Origin: Yponomeuta sedellus
Lineage: Eukaryota > Arthropoda > Insecta > Lepidoptera > Yponomeutidae
Direction of reading: 5' to 3'
NCBI GenBank assembly: GCA_934045075.1
Contig: OW203723.1
Span: 18,894,035-18,958,034 of the forward strand
Length of the DNA: 64,000 bases
The notes beneath the pieces are model-generated. The model searched no databases. It was not told where the DNA came from and saw nothing but the letters and a program-made list of their open reading frames with translations. This document shows, piece after piece, positions 48,617-60,253 of the stretch. The position numbers and the translations under genes were made by a program. The stretch's first letter is position 1, and every line of letters begins with the position of its first letter.

Positions 48617-51471
48617 AAAAACTTATCTTAGCTAATCAAAATTTACAGGGCGGTTTTTCTGGTAAATTACTAGAATTAGAGTTATTTCTAGAACAACATA
48701 GAGTAGATGTACTCTGTGTCACTGAGCACTGGCTACTAGAGTCCCAAATGAATTTTTCTGTAAATAATTATGAAATAGCCAGTTGCTTTAATAGAAAGTC
48801 TGCATTGCATGGTGGATCTTTAATAATAGTAAATAGTAGTTTGAAGTATAAAGAACGAAAAGATATTAGCAGACTTTCTGTTGAAAAAGTTGTAGAACTA
48901 TCATGTGTTGAACTGGCTAAGCATATTGTAGTAAGCGTATACAGGCCCCCCGCCAGTGACTACAGTTTATTTGAATCCGTACTAGAGGATGTTTTAAAGG
49001 TAGCTTCAAGTAGTAGCAAGAAAGTTATAGTATGTGGAGATTTTAATATAGACTTGCTGGTAGACTCCGTTTTAAATAACAAATTAAAACTTATTTTCAA
49101 GTCTTTTAATTTAGTTAATATTTTCTTAGAGCCTTCTAGGATTACCGAAAACACAGCCACCTGTTTTGACAATGTATTCTGCGACTGTGAATTTTCGCAT
49201 TGTTCTACAGTAACTTGCTTAAAGTCAGACCACAATGGTCAAATTGTCCACTTTGAAGCAGATTTTAAAAAAAAGGAGCAAGCTATAATTTATCGGCCCA
49301 TTACAGCAAAAAAGATGGAATTATTTAGAAATTACATACAAAGTAGCTTACCTACACAAAATAATAAGACCCTTAATGCAAATGCTCATTATGGAGATTT
49401 ATTCAAAGTTGTTTCAGGTAGTTTTGAAAAAGTTTTTAAATTAAAAAAGTTATCATCAAAAAGAAATAAAGTAGCATTTAGTGAATGGGCTACTGCCGGC
49501 ATCCGAAAAAGCAGGGACACACTATATGCGCTATATGAGAAAAAAACATACACATATGACCCCAGTTTTATACAGTATGTTAAACTATATTCAAAATTAT
49601 TTAAGGCCGTCTGCCACAAAGCAAAATGTGAGCATATAAAATCAAAAATCCTTCAATCGTCTAATAAATCCAGAACAATTTGGGCTATTATAAATAAGGA
49701 AACCGGTAAATCCAAATCAGGAGATCGCGAACTTTCACTTAAAATAGATGATAAATTAATAACCTCAAATGAAGACATTGCTACGGCTTTTGAACAGTTC
49801 TTTACAAATGTTCCAATTGTAACGACAGCTCCTTTAGACTCTTCTCCAGCTCTTGCTGAAAGTATTTTGAAAGACAATGTCCCCCCATGCCATCACGATT
49901 TTTCGTTCGACTATATTGAAGCCCATACCGTGATTAAATCGTTTAAAAAGCTAAAGCTTAAAAAAACTGAGGACTTATGGGGTATGTCAGTAATAGTAGT
50001 TAGCTCAGTAATCGATACCCTAGCACCCCATTTAGCCAAAATCTTTAACAAATGTTTAGATGAGGGTATATTCCCTGATCTAATGAAATATAGTAGGCTC
50101 GTTCCTTTATTTAAAAGCGGTGATAAGCAAGATCCCACAAATTTCAGACCAGTCTCAGTTCTACCCGTTTTGAGTAAAATATTCGAGAAGATAGTTCTAG
50201 GTCAGCTGCTTACACATTTCAATGACTATCAACTTCTCCATGGTCAGCAATTCGGCTTTACGCAAGGGCGCTCTACAACGGACGCCGGCGTCATGTTAGT
50301 TAAACATATATTTAGTGCATGGGAAGAGCGCAAGGATGCTATAGGCGTATTCTGTGACTTGTCGAAAGCATTTGATTGCGTTGACCATAAAACACTTCTT
50401 TTAAAATTAAAGCACTATGGTATAAACGGGAATAGCCTAAAACTTATAACATCATATTTAGAAGGGAGAGTTCAAAGAGCTGATATAAGTAGAACTAAAT
50501 CTTCAGGGTCAGAGGTCAGGATAGGAGTGCCACAGGGATCGATTTTGGGGCCGTTCCTCTTCCTCGTATATGTAAATGATTTGCCGTTCATGGTTCAAAA
50601 TATGTCAGAGATAGTATTATTTGCAGATGACACGTCTCTTATTTTTAAAATTAAGAGACAAGAAAATGACCTTGACAATACAAATAATGCTCTCTCTCGG
50701 GTACTAAATTGGTTTACTTCTAATAACTTATTGTTAAATTCAAAAAAGACGAAATGTATAAAGTTCACTCTTCCAAATGTCAAAACGGTAGACAGCAATG
50801 TTTTACTGGGGAATGACAAATTAGACCTTGTGAATGAAACTGTATTCCTAGGTATCACAATTGATGCAAAGCTTCAATGGGGTCCTCATGTAGAAAAATT
50901 AGCAAATAGGCTTAGTTCAGCAGCATATGCAGTCAAAAGAATTAGGGAACTAACTGACGTCGCAACTGCTAGGCTTGTTTATTTTAGTTACTTCCATAGT
51001 CTTATGTCATATGGCATACTACTGTGGGGACGGGCAGCAGACATTGAGACCATCTTCGTCTTGCAGAAGAGAGCGATCAGATTCATTTATAGGCTGGGTA
51101 GTAGAGATTCGTTAAGAGATTTCTTTAAAGAAACTAACATCCTGACAGTTGCCAGTCAGTATATATATGAAAACATTATGTACGTTAGGAAAAATATCAG
51201 TAACTTTAAAACTTTAGGTAGCCAACACAATGTAAATACTAGAAATAAACATAAACTTTTGTTCCCACTATTTAGGCTGGCAAAGGTTAATACATCCTTC
51301 ATGGGGCATTGTATACGCTTCTATAATAAAATCCCTGAAGATATATTAAGCTTGCCTGAATCGCGGTTCAAAAAATATGTTAAGCACACTTTGTGCCAAA
51401 AGGGCTACTATAACATAAAGGATTATTTAGATGACAATGAGGTCTGGAATGAAAGCCAGTACAATGTATGA
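48607..51471 (+). CDS. LINE ORF2: APE endonuclease and reverse transcriptase, intact
   Basis: Nicks the target and reverse-transcribes the element RNA. The frame is open from 48577. The first recognisable endonuclease segment is LILANQNLQGGFSGKLLELE then VLCVTEHWL, upstream of the first ATG at 48748. Numbered from that ATG (907 residues), CGDFNIDL is near 96 and the endonuclease SDH triad is at 160-162. VFCDLSKAFDCVDH is the RT palm and FADD at 625-628 is the catalytic box. A thumb and a C-terminal region follow (FYNKIPEDILSLPESRFKKY VKHTL), as in CR1/L2/Jockey-group elements. No stops or frameshifts. It overlaps ORF1 in the -1 frame. Translation may use -1 frameshifting or reinitiation. Confidence 0.95.
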   Translation, partial: PPLKKLILANQNLQGGFSGKLLELELFLEQHRVDVLCVTEHWLLESQMNFSVNNYEIASCFNRKSALHGGSLIIVNSSLKYKERKDISRLSVEKVVELSCVELAKHIVVSVYRPPASDYSLFESVLEDVLKVASSSSKKVIVCGDFNIDLLVDSVLNNKLKLIFKSFNLVNIFLEPSRITENTATCFDNVFCDCEFSHCSTVTCLKSDHNGQIVHFEADFKKKEQAIIYRPITAKKMELFRNYIQSSLPTQNNKTLNANAHYGDLFKVVSGSFEKVFKLKKLSSKRNKVAFSEWATAGIRKSRDTLYALYEKKTYTYDPSFIQYVKLYSKLFKAVCHKAKCEHIKSKILQSSNKSRTIWAIINKETGKSKSGDRELSLKIDDKLITSNEDIATAFEQFFTNVPIVTTAPLDSSPALAESILKDNVPPCHHDFSFDYIEAHTVIKSFKKLKLKKTEDLWGMSVIVVSSVIDTLAPHLAKIFNKCLDEGIFPDLMKYSRLVPLFKSGDKQDPTNFRPVSVLPVLSKIFEKIVLGQLLTHFNDYQLLHGQQFGFTQGRSTTDAGVMLVKHIFSAWEERKDAIGVFCDLSKAFDCVDHKTLLLKLKHYGINGNSLKLITSYLEGRVQRADISRTKSSGSEVRIGVPQGSILGPFLFLVYVNDLPFMVQNMSEIVLFADDTSLIFKIKRQENDLDNTNNALSRVLNWFTSNNLLLNSKKTKCIKFTLPNVKTVDSNVLLGNDKLDLVNETVFLGITIDAKLQWGPHVEKLANRLSSAAYAVKRIRELTDVATARLVYFSYFHSLMSYGILLWGRAADIETIFVLQKRAIRFIYRLGSRDSLRDFFKETNILTVASQYIYENIMYVRKNISNFKTLGSQHNVNTRNKHKLLFPLFRLAKVNTSFMGHCIRFYNKIPEDILSLPESRFKKYVKHTLCQKGYYNIKDYLDDNEVWNESQYNV

Positions 51472-51877
51472 GTTCTATGTTCAAAATAATTATGTAAACT
51501 ATGTTAATTAAGGACTTTTGAAAAGACTAAGTTAGGAGTTTTTTTGTCCATTTTTTCTCCTAAATGATCTAGATTTTGAAATGGACACCTAGTTTGAATT
51601 GTAACGTTCATTAAGCCGCAGTTTCTGTGCTACTTTGAATAAAACCTTTTCATTTCATTTCATTTCATTATCACACAGCGTCACTAAAAATCAGAAGGCT
51701 ATATATAGTATGAAAATGATTGAAGCTTTCACAGAAAATATTATTGTTGGGCAACTATTATGAACCTATTATTTAGTTTCTGTCTTCAGGTTGATACAGA
51801 ACATTTTATTGGACAGCTAGAAAATATTTTTGATGTTTATTTTCTATACTCTCTGCAAGAAGGCCTGTAATCTTTCG

Positions 51878-52096
51878 TTATCAACCCTTGTATGTCCCCA
51901 CTGCTGGGGCACGGGTCTCTTCCTGCATCGCAGGAAGGTTAGGCCATACTCCACCACGGGGGCCAAGTCCGGGTTGGTGGAGGATTGTAAGACAGTGGCG
52001 GGCCTTACTGTCAGAAGTTATCAAGCCGCCCATAAGGCCTCTGACATGGCTTAACGACTGCCATTATATGTATGACAGCCGGCACCAACAGCAATC
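51878..52096 (-). mobile_element. 5S-derived SINE, 5'-truncated copy
   Basis: Inverted 3' body (TATCAACCCTTGTATGTCCC through GACAGCCGGCACCAACA). The 5S-like head is missing. Confidence 0.8.
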
Positions 52097-54486
52097 TTTA
52101 GTGCGACGTATATAGGCGGCACAATTTTTTTTCCTTTAGCTGTAGTCTTTATATTTACATGCTTTTCAACATTTGTATTCCTCTCTGTATACCTCAAAGG
52201 TTCTCTGGTTGAGCTCAGTTTTAGCGATAAAACCGCCGCTGTACGCTTATGAACAAACTCTCTCGTAAATTTGGTTCTTTACGATAAATGTAAATTTGGT
52301 TCTTTTTGTGTACAATAAAGTATTTTATCTCCTTAGTCCTGACTATGAAAGCAACAAAATAATTTTGATTGTTATTTTGAAGGTCATGACTACTCATGCC
52401 TTAGGTTCTGGATTTATCTGACCACTTTTGCCGGGATTGTGTGTGGTGACAAGGATCGTGGGTGGTGGCGAATCTCACGACGCGAGCGTCCCTGCTCGCC
52501 ATGATAAGGTCTACGATTCAGAGCGAAACCTGGGCCTGGATTATGTCCCTTTTGACGTATACATCTGTGTGTGAAAGCGGAATCTTTACTTAGCTCTGCC
52601 GTATAGATATGAGGGGTATGCAAGGCGTATGTAATGTAATGCATTTAATTTTTTGCACCACCTGTGGTTGACTGGTAGAAAATGCTTATAGCATTAAGTC
52701 CGCCACATTGCCATTGTATATCTTTTTTACTTATGGCCTATAAACGTATTAATAATAATGTATATAGTGGGTGGACCAAGTTTCGTAAAACTACAATTTG
52801 TTCTTTATTATGACAATTCATTTAATTGATACAGCCCTCTTAACATTACTCCCGTGCGATATCTTAGGGAGAAGGCAGTGGCTGAAAACCAGCGCTGTCC
52901 GGGGCTGACCCGGGTCAGCACCAGCTGAGCCACTACCCTTATTTTATAATACCTAGTTTTGCTTACTTTGTTTAAGTGGTTTTTGATGAGGCAATAAAAT
53001 CTTTTTATTCTTATTCTAACTCGATGTAAATTGCTTAGCAGAGTCATCCTATTAAATTTGTCTGTTGGTTAATCGACTTTGCAATGTACTGTCATAGTAA
53101 ACCATGAATGTAGTTTGATGAAACAGACCCCTGGGCCCCGCGCCGTCGTTGTCAACTCACCTGGTGAAATAAATTTCAACAGCAGCCTAGTAAATTAAAT
53201 CAAATTATTTTATGTTATCCAAAATAACACAGATATTGTAACTTATTGAACGTTACTAGCATAATTTTTTTTAAATAATAAAGAAAAAACGACTTCACTA
53301 AGGCACTAAAAACGCAGAAACAAATTAAACGAATATTACCCATAAATGCGAAATTCGTATATATATAATATATAAGTCTTGTAGAGTACATTTTGGAGTA
53401 TGTGCCCAAAATGTATGTGCTGGGCTGGAACTCGGCACCGACTCCAAGATATACTTAATCGGTTAAGACACGTCAAGTTCTGTGAGTTCACAGAACTTCA
53501 TCAAGTTCTGTGAACACATAGTAAAAAAAAGTAATATACACACGCATTGATAACCTCCTCCTTCTTTGAACTTGATTCAAAACTAGGTGTCTATTTCAAA
53601 ACGTAGATTAGTTTGGAGAAAAAATACACAAAAAACTCCAAATGCACCTATAACTTCTCTATATCGAACGTATCACTAGCAAATAACTTTATCCAACTAC
53701 ATGTACACCTATATTTCACAGGTAAATTTTGCATTTATAATGAAGTAGTAAATTACTGTTTAAGGTCGCGTCTCTTAAATTAGTCTGTTGAAGGAAATCT
53801 ATTTTATCCATTTGGTTGATTAATTGACTAGTAGTCTTTGCGAAATTCACACATATTTTCCATGATTACGAACTTTTTTGCCTAGGAAGCGTGGATGGGT
53901 AATTAACGGCTTTGGAGATTTTTCGGTTCACACTCGCATCTTCTTATAGAATATACCTCTATACTTATCATCATCATCTTCATGGGTTTTCTCATGGTTT
54001 TCCAAGCTTCGCGGTCTTGCGCCGTCTGCATCCAGCGACTCCCCGTCACCGTAACCAGGACCTATCCTATACTTATAAAGTAAAATTAAATTTTGCTACA
54101 GTTTAGAGAGATAGTACAGTTCTTTAACCTTACTTTTTAAGCTTCTTTCTAACCGACTTCAAAAAAGGCAGAGATTATCAATTCGACGCTTGTATTACTT
54201 CGTCAAATCTTAACCGATTTCGATACATTTTTATTCGAATAGATACAATTCGTTACAATTGTCCCATTTTAATTTGTTGAAAATCTGATGACTACTTTCA
54301 AAGATGGAGAACGGAACTATTCAATGGACAGCAGCAAACAAGGCCTAACATTAGTAATACGTATATGTTTCATAAAATATACTGTTCTTATATTTCCCGT
54401 TCTACTGTAGGTTCTGATGAACACTTTCAGTGATGGAAAATTTTAAATTACAAACACAATTTTGATGTTACAAACACTTTTTTCAT
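52097..54486. other. Intron sequence with LINE-tail scraps
   Basis: No exon recognised. A LINE tail (GGTTGACTGGTAGAAAATGC) lies at 52668-52760. A SINE/LINE-like repeat containing GGCAGTGGCTGAAAACCAGC GCTG lies at about 52830-53040. The rest is AT-rich. Confidence 0.45.
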
Positions 54487-54960
54487 TAAATATTTTTAGA
54501 TAGATAAATAAAACATTTATTCACATAAGACACACACACGTATACAAAGCAAAGCAGTACATTACCAAATACAAGTCACAACACGAACAAAGCATATAAC
54601 AAAAAAGTAGCATACATAAAAAGCAAAAACACACAGAAGATAGGCATTCACGGTACTGTAGTGTACCTAGGCTATACTGGACTGAGAGTGATCGACGTAA
54701 GTGTGGCAAATGTGAATGGGCTCCGACTCAGCATGTGCTGAAAGTTCAGGAAGACCTTCAGCGCTGGTATTCTGCCGGTACCCGGTGTGAGCGGCATGCA
54801 GCGCCAAGAGAGCTGAGGTATAGTAGTCACAACTGCTGTCGTACCGGATTAAATAGTCTAAATACTGGCTGGAAATATCAGTATAAATTGTATTTTATAT
54901 GAGTATATTATTAAAAATAAATTGTAAATGACCATATAAGGTAATGTAAGAAAAAATAAA
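54487..54960 (-). repeat. LINE-like 3' end with (TCTA) tail
   Basis: The minus strand ends GTGAATAAATGTTTTATTTA TCTATCTA, i.e. a polyadenylation signal and a short tetranucleotide tail. It is similar in style to the ends flanking the GATA array. Its link to the LINE coding pieces at 55257-56520 is uncertain. Confidence 0.45.
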
Positions 54961-55179
54961 TAAATATATTGAATCTAGATAAACTTTGAGTACCTACTCA
55001 AAGTCACAGATATTGAGTAATTTAAAAATATGAATGGTTAAACAATAATTATCAAAATAATAAATGTCATCAAAATTTAAATTTAAAAAATTAAATTATA
55101 TTATAATATAAAATTGTATTAAATTAAATAATTAAATTGATAATAAAATAATAAATGTAACTAAAAATTATATTATATG

Positions 55180-56520
55180 CTTGAACGGAGGAAAATACCA
55201 GACAGATAAGATATATGTACCAATAACTCAAGACGCAAATTATTCCTGAAAACTTACTAGGACAACGATTTCTGCTGGTTCAGCAGAAACCCTTTAAGGT
55301 GGCCCCTGAATGTGGCCCTAGACTGGAGTTGGCGGAGAGGTGGCGGTATATCGTTCCAGCACTTTGTGGCCTGAAACCGAAAGCTGCCGCGAAAGGCGGC
55401 AGTTCGGTGATGCGGGACACAAAGCGGGTTTGAAGTCATCCGGATACCACCTCCCATTGCTCGCCTCCAAACCAGTTTTTGAAATAAATACTCAGGTTTC
55501 TGCGTTTTTATAACACCAAATAATCAAATTGCAATAAAAAGTTTTAACCTATTTTCCATTTTAAGGAGATTGGCACTGTTTATATAAGGTGTTACGTGAG
55601 CTCGAGCAGGGACGTCGAAACAAAAACGAGCGCATGCATTTTGGACACGCTGAAGCAGTTTCTGAGTCTTACCATAAATGCAGGGACCATAAGCAGTTAG
55701 GGCATATGTTATTTTGGATAGTACCAGATAGTCGCAGAGGAGTACTCTAACGTTAACGCTGAGATATCTTCTTAATTGGTATAGGACCTTTAGACGGTAG
55801 AAACACCCGCGCACAACCTCTACGACATGCTTTTCAAAGCGTAAGTGACTGTCCATCACTACACCCAAGTTTCTCGCCTCATTAACAAAATCCAGTCGCG
55901 CGCCATTTATGCAAATTACGGGATCCAACGCCATAATAGCCTCCTTCTGCTTTTTAGAACCCACAATCATTATTTTGGATTTAGAATGGTTTAGTAAGAG
56001 GCAATTATTCACACACCATTTGTAAACACAATCTAGGTCTTCGTTTATTTTAGTAACAGTTGCAGCGATGTCACTCATATCGCAGGGGATTTGGAGCTGT
56101 ACATCATCTGCATACATTTGGTAGTTACAATGGTTTATGCACTTTACGATATCCGCCGAAAATATGGTGAAGAGAAGAGGGCCAAGGATAGATCCTGAGG
56201 AATTCCCCGGCCTACTCTACACAACCTAGATGTTAAGGTTGATCCATTAGCTGTTCGCACCAAGACCTGCTGGAGTCTACCATACAGATAGCTCTCAAAC
56301 CATTTTATGGCTCCAGTTTGAAAACCATAGTAGGCGAGCTTGGAAAGCAGCAGGTCGAAGTTTATAGAGTCAAAAGCCTTAGAAAAATCTAATAATCCAA
56401 GAAATGAACCTTTTCCCTGATCCTGAGCCCCAATATGTTGTCAACTACGTCTAGAAGGGCAGTAGAAGTACTGTGGTGCTTGCGTTCAGTAACTCATTCT
56501 CTGGTGTCTAGTGGACATTG
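55180..56520 (-). pseudogene. CR1/L2-like LINE, decayed reverse transcriptase
   Basis: Frames on the minus strand give the RT palm end SILGPLLFTIFSADIV (about 56200), then MYADDVQLQIPCDMSDIAAT and NNCLLLNHSKSKIMIV (thumb start), a helical region to KMENRLKLFIAI (55524). After frameshifts come FRFQATKCWNDIPPPLRQLQ and FRGHLKGFLL near 55300. Stops and indels separate the pieces. The N-terminal endonuclease is absent. An AT-rich 3' UTR follows to the left. Confidence 0.85.
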
Positions 56521-58308
56521 TTTCGAAGAGCTTCTATTCTAGATAGAAACATGCCGTTTTCACTAAATTTTTTTAATTTCACTGTCAGTTTCTACAGCCG
56601 AAGATTTGGAAGTCTGATGAAGTCTGATGAGGACCAGTTCAACAACACCCACATCTAGGGCATCTTTACATATAAAAAGCCGCAATTAAAGTTGAAATGT
56701 ATAGTTTCCTTGTCATTTGCTACACTAGAAAAATAAGAGTTTAATGTCGACTAGCCTAATACACCTAGATGTAAGGTACCGTTACACCTATAAATCCAGA
56801 GTTTAAGTCAAAATACACAATTTTACTGTCGCTGTTATTAGTCCCTAAAAAATTACTCGATTTAAAACCACGTTATCTATTTACCAAAAACGCAGAAATC
56901 ATTGAAAATAATATTACCTTTAAATTCGAATTTCGTATAAATCCAGGTATTGTAGAAGTATATCTTGAAGTCCGTCCCAAGTTCCTGACCAGCACTTAAA
57001 TTTTGGGCACCGACTCCAGAATATTCTTCTGCATCTTCTACAAATACCTATTTGCTTTCGTCCATATTATTTCCTTGTGCCTTAATTTAAAAAATAAGTG
57101 ACGTATAAATAACACTATATTTGGACATATTTTGTACCATAGTATGTACCATAGCAAATCATTGACATATATTTCGCAAAAAAGTCGCGTTGACGTTCAA
57201 TTTACTGAAACGAGCCCGTGCAAAAAACAACCATACTAATTAGAATCTTATAAATAAAACATAATTCTCTTAGCATATTCAAAGCCATAATATGTACCTT
57301 GTATAAATATTAATGGGATACTTGCCTTAAACTTAGTTTGTAGTGACATTGTTTTTATACATTATGTATGAGACATATTGAAACAAATACAACCATAAAG
57401 ACATTTTTTGTCGGGGTTTTACAGATCTAGAAAAATGCCAAAACTCAAGTTAACAAACTCATTACATTTAATTTTTCATTGAATTTTAAACGTTTTCTAA
57501 TAGGGGTTCATATTCATAAAAACTTAAATGAAATATTGATAAACGCATAATACGCATTATCTATTTTATGAGGCGTTACGATCACCATGTCAGAATTAAA
57601 GCTCGTAGTGTATTGCGCGTTTTTGTGCCACGTCACGGAATTACTTTCAGGTCATATTATAGGTTACATATTGTGAAAAGTGTTAGTCGTAGAGAAAAAT
57701 ATTACCACTATTATTTATCTTTTAACACAGCTTTTCAATGGGTTAAAAACCTTTTTCGTGACAAATCTCCAATCAAATATTATAAATAAATGCGGAACAT
57801 AAAAACAATTGTGGTATGTCAACAATAATAGCATTTTTGTAGTCTGAAGTGTACATTTTAAACCAATTTCACTCTGCTCCACTTCCGTGCAGTCCACTGC
57901 TGAGGTATCTGTGCCAGCCCTTGGCACGATATAGATTTTATTCAAGGACACTGTCACTAATGACATGCGATGACGGCTCGGTCCACCCGCCGGCAATGGA
58001 ACGCCTCTATTACTCCATCGGCTCCCAAACCTCGGCTGCGGTGTTTGGGCGGAACATGAATTCGATCTCGCGCCTTTAGTTTCACTGGCTAGTGGGCTAT
58101 GTGAACTTTGGCGAAGTCCAAAAATGGGGGGTGGGTGGGGCCCAGCTAAATCTCACAAAGTCTCTTTCAGAAGAATGGAAAAAGATCATAACTTGTTTTA
58201 TAATAAGCTTTTATCTAAAAGTAAGGATGAGAAATCTTTATCACTGTGACAAATATTTTTAGAACTTACAGTGTAGAACCTAGGATCAAAAATCTAGGAC
58301 TTTAATGG
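56521..58308. other. Mostly AT-rich; one GC-richer frame without assignment
   Basis: No conserved exon recognised. The stretch 57880-58079 is GC-richer than its surroundings, with an acceptor-like TTCCGTGCAG at 57881-57890 and a frame ending SQTSAAVFGRNMNSISRL. I cannot assign it. Confidence 0.35.
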
Positions 58309-58907
58309 CTTAGTGCGAGTTTTTTAACTACTCGATCGCGTTAACGTAAACTCATATTTCTATGACATCGAAGAAGCGCCACCTAGCGACAAGTATGGAA
58401 ATTAAAATTGCTGAGTGCGAGTTGTAATGGTTTACGTTGAGAAGTGAACACTTTTACCAGCCAAAACACGAATAAACGCGAGTGCGAGTTGTACTGTGAC
58501 AGCGTTTTGCCAGTTCGAACGGTTAACTTACTCATACTCACGACTCAATGCTCGATTAACGCGGTAGTAAAGTTATTCGATTGGATCTGTCAAACTCGCA
58601 CTAAGCACTCAGAGTGCGAGTTTTTTAACTACTCGATCGCGTTAACGTAAACTCATATTTCTATGGCATCGAGGAAGCGCCACCTAGCGACAAGTATGGA
58701 AATTAAAATAGCTGAGTGCGAGTTGTAATGGTTTACGTTGAGAAGTGAACACGTTTACCAGCCAAAACACGAATAAATGTGAGTGCGAGTTGTACTGTGA
58801 CAGCGTTTTGCCAGTCCGAACGGTTAACTTACTCATACTCACTACTCAATGCTAGATTAACGCGGTAGTAAAGTTATTTGATTGGATCTGTCAAACTCGC
58901 ACTAAGC
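58309..58907. mobile_element. Tandem dimer of a ~300-bp MITE
   Basis: Two units (58309-58605 and 58610-58907, period 301 bp) begin CTTAGTGCGAGTTT / GAGTGCGAGTTTTTT and end AAACTCGCACTAAG. The ends are inverted repeats of about 13-15 bp. The units differ at few positions. Internal copies of GAGTGCGAGTTGTA add secondary structure. Confidence 0.88.
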
Positions 58908-59897
58908 ACTATGACCCTGGATTCTAAAAATATAGCTATCACCTTTATGATGTTCACTTTTTGCGAAAAAGTATTATAAAAGAAATTACAATATTTTTCC
59001 ATTGGTGGCGCTAGTTAGTTCGTTGTTATGATGTTAATTGCTTATAAATAAACATTTAAATTAGAAATCCGTGAATCCTGTTAAGATTTGACGGAATATA
59101 AAGTAATAGGAAAAGTGATCCCTCGTATATAGTCTGTAGTCTAATAAAAAAAAAAATATATAAATAGGTCAACTAAAACTTTTAATTTTATCAGTATTTA
59201 AATATTTGCTTGATGCTTTTATAATTAAACGATTTTTAATTTTGGATACGAAGAGACAAAACATGTCCTCCGTGTCCAAAATTCATCTGCTTTTTATTAA
59301 AATAGCAAACCCGAGATTCAGTACTTTATACATTTATTAAAAATAATATTTCTACTTTTCACTCCACGAAATTAAAATTATTTAAATGTTTATATGATAA
59401 TCACGTTTGACGACAAATGCAAATCAGTAACTAAGTAGTATTAGACAGGGAGGGTACGAGAATAGTACGAGATGGTACCTACTAAATCACACAACTCCAT
59501 AAGTTTTAGTACCTTTACTACTAAATTCCAGTGGTACATAAAATATGTAAAACTGCACACATGACCTATTTATAATCACATTGTTTTACTCCAATTCCGT
59601 GATTAACCTAAGATCCCTGAATGATTAATTATTTACTTGATTAAAATAAAATTGTTCGACTTATAATTGGTTCACAATTAAATAAGTACCCAAGTGTCTC
59701 ACAATATTGATTACTTGTTGTGGTTTTTTTGTGTTATAAGTAAATAGTAATATTTAAGTATAGAACAGCGGCGTCTTAGCGACTTTCTTGTCTATCTTAC
59801 GCCCATATTATTTTATTGAGGAAAGTATTCTCGTCTTCTCTTTGTGTAAATTCTTAAGCTATAAACACAATCATAATTTAGATCGTCATTAATCAGC
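58908..59897. other. AT-rich sequence, nothing recognised
   Basis: No coding or repeat similarity noted. Confidence 0.5.
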
Positions 59898-60253
59898 ATT
59901 AGCAGAAGCGCTAGTGGCCTAGCCAAACCAAGGGATTGGCGCGGACAGGTGCAGGATGGGTGACCGTCCCGTGACTACCGCTAGTGGCGTTTTTTCAGAG
60001 CGCTTCCGTGCTTCGCAAGGCATGCTAAGGCATTGGTGCCGGCTGTCATGTAATGGCAGTCGTTAAGCTATGTCCGAGACCTTAAGGGCGGCTTGATAAC
60101 TTCTGACAGTAAGGCGCGCCACTGTCTTACAATCCTCTGCCAACCCAGACTTGGTCCCCGTGGTGGAGTGTGGCCTAAACTTCAATGCGATTGCGATGCG
60201 GGAAGAGACCCGTGCTCACGCAGTGGCGACATACAAGGGATATCGAATTAGCA
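59898..60253 (+). mobile_element. 5S-derived SINE, near full length, with 7-bp TSD
   Basis: Insert 59905-60246 is flanked by ATTAGCA at 59898-59904 and 60247-60253. The head lacks the segment between AAGGGATTGG and CGCGGACAGG but keeps GGATGGGTGACCG. The body is standard. Confidence 0.82.

Larger units (their letters stand above)
48143..51668 (+). mobile_element. CR1-group LINE, 5'-truncated in ORF1, intact ORF2, (CATTT)n tail
   Basis: The copy starts inside ORF1 (48143) and runs through an uninterrupted endonuclease-reverse transcriptase ORF to a 3' UTR with AATAAA at 51638-51643. It ends in a CATTT-repeat tail (51651-51668). CR1/L2-type LINEs typically have such microsatellite tails and an esterase-like ORF1. 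The intact ORF2 implies recent arrival. It lies in what should be MCRS1 intron 6, same strand. Confidence 0.93.

Noticed and set aside
58309..58907. CRISPR-like or satellite repeat array
   Set aside because: Only two 300-bp units with terminal inverted repeats; a MITE dimer explains it, and this is a eukaryotic genome.
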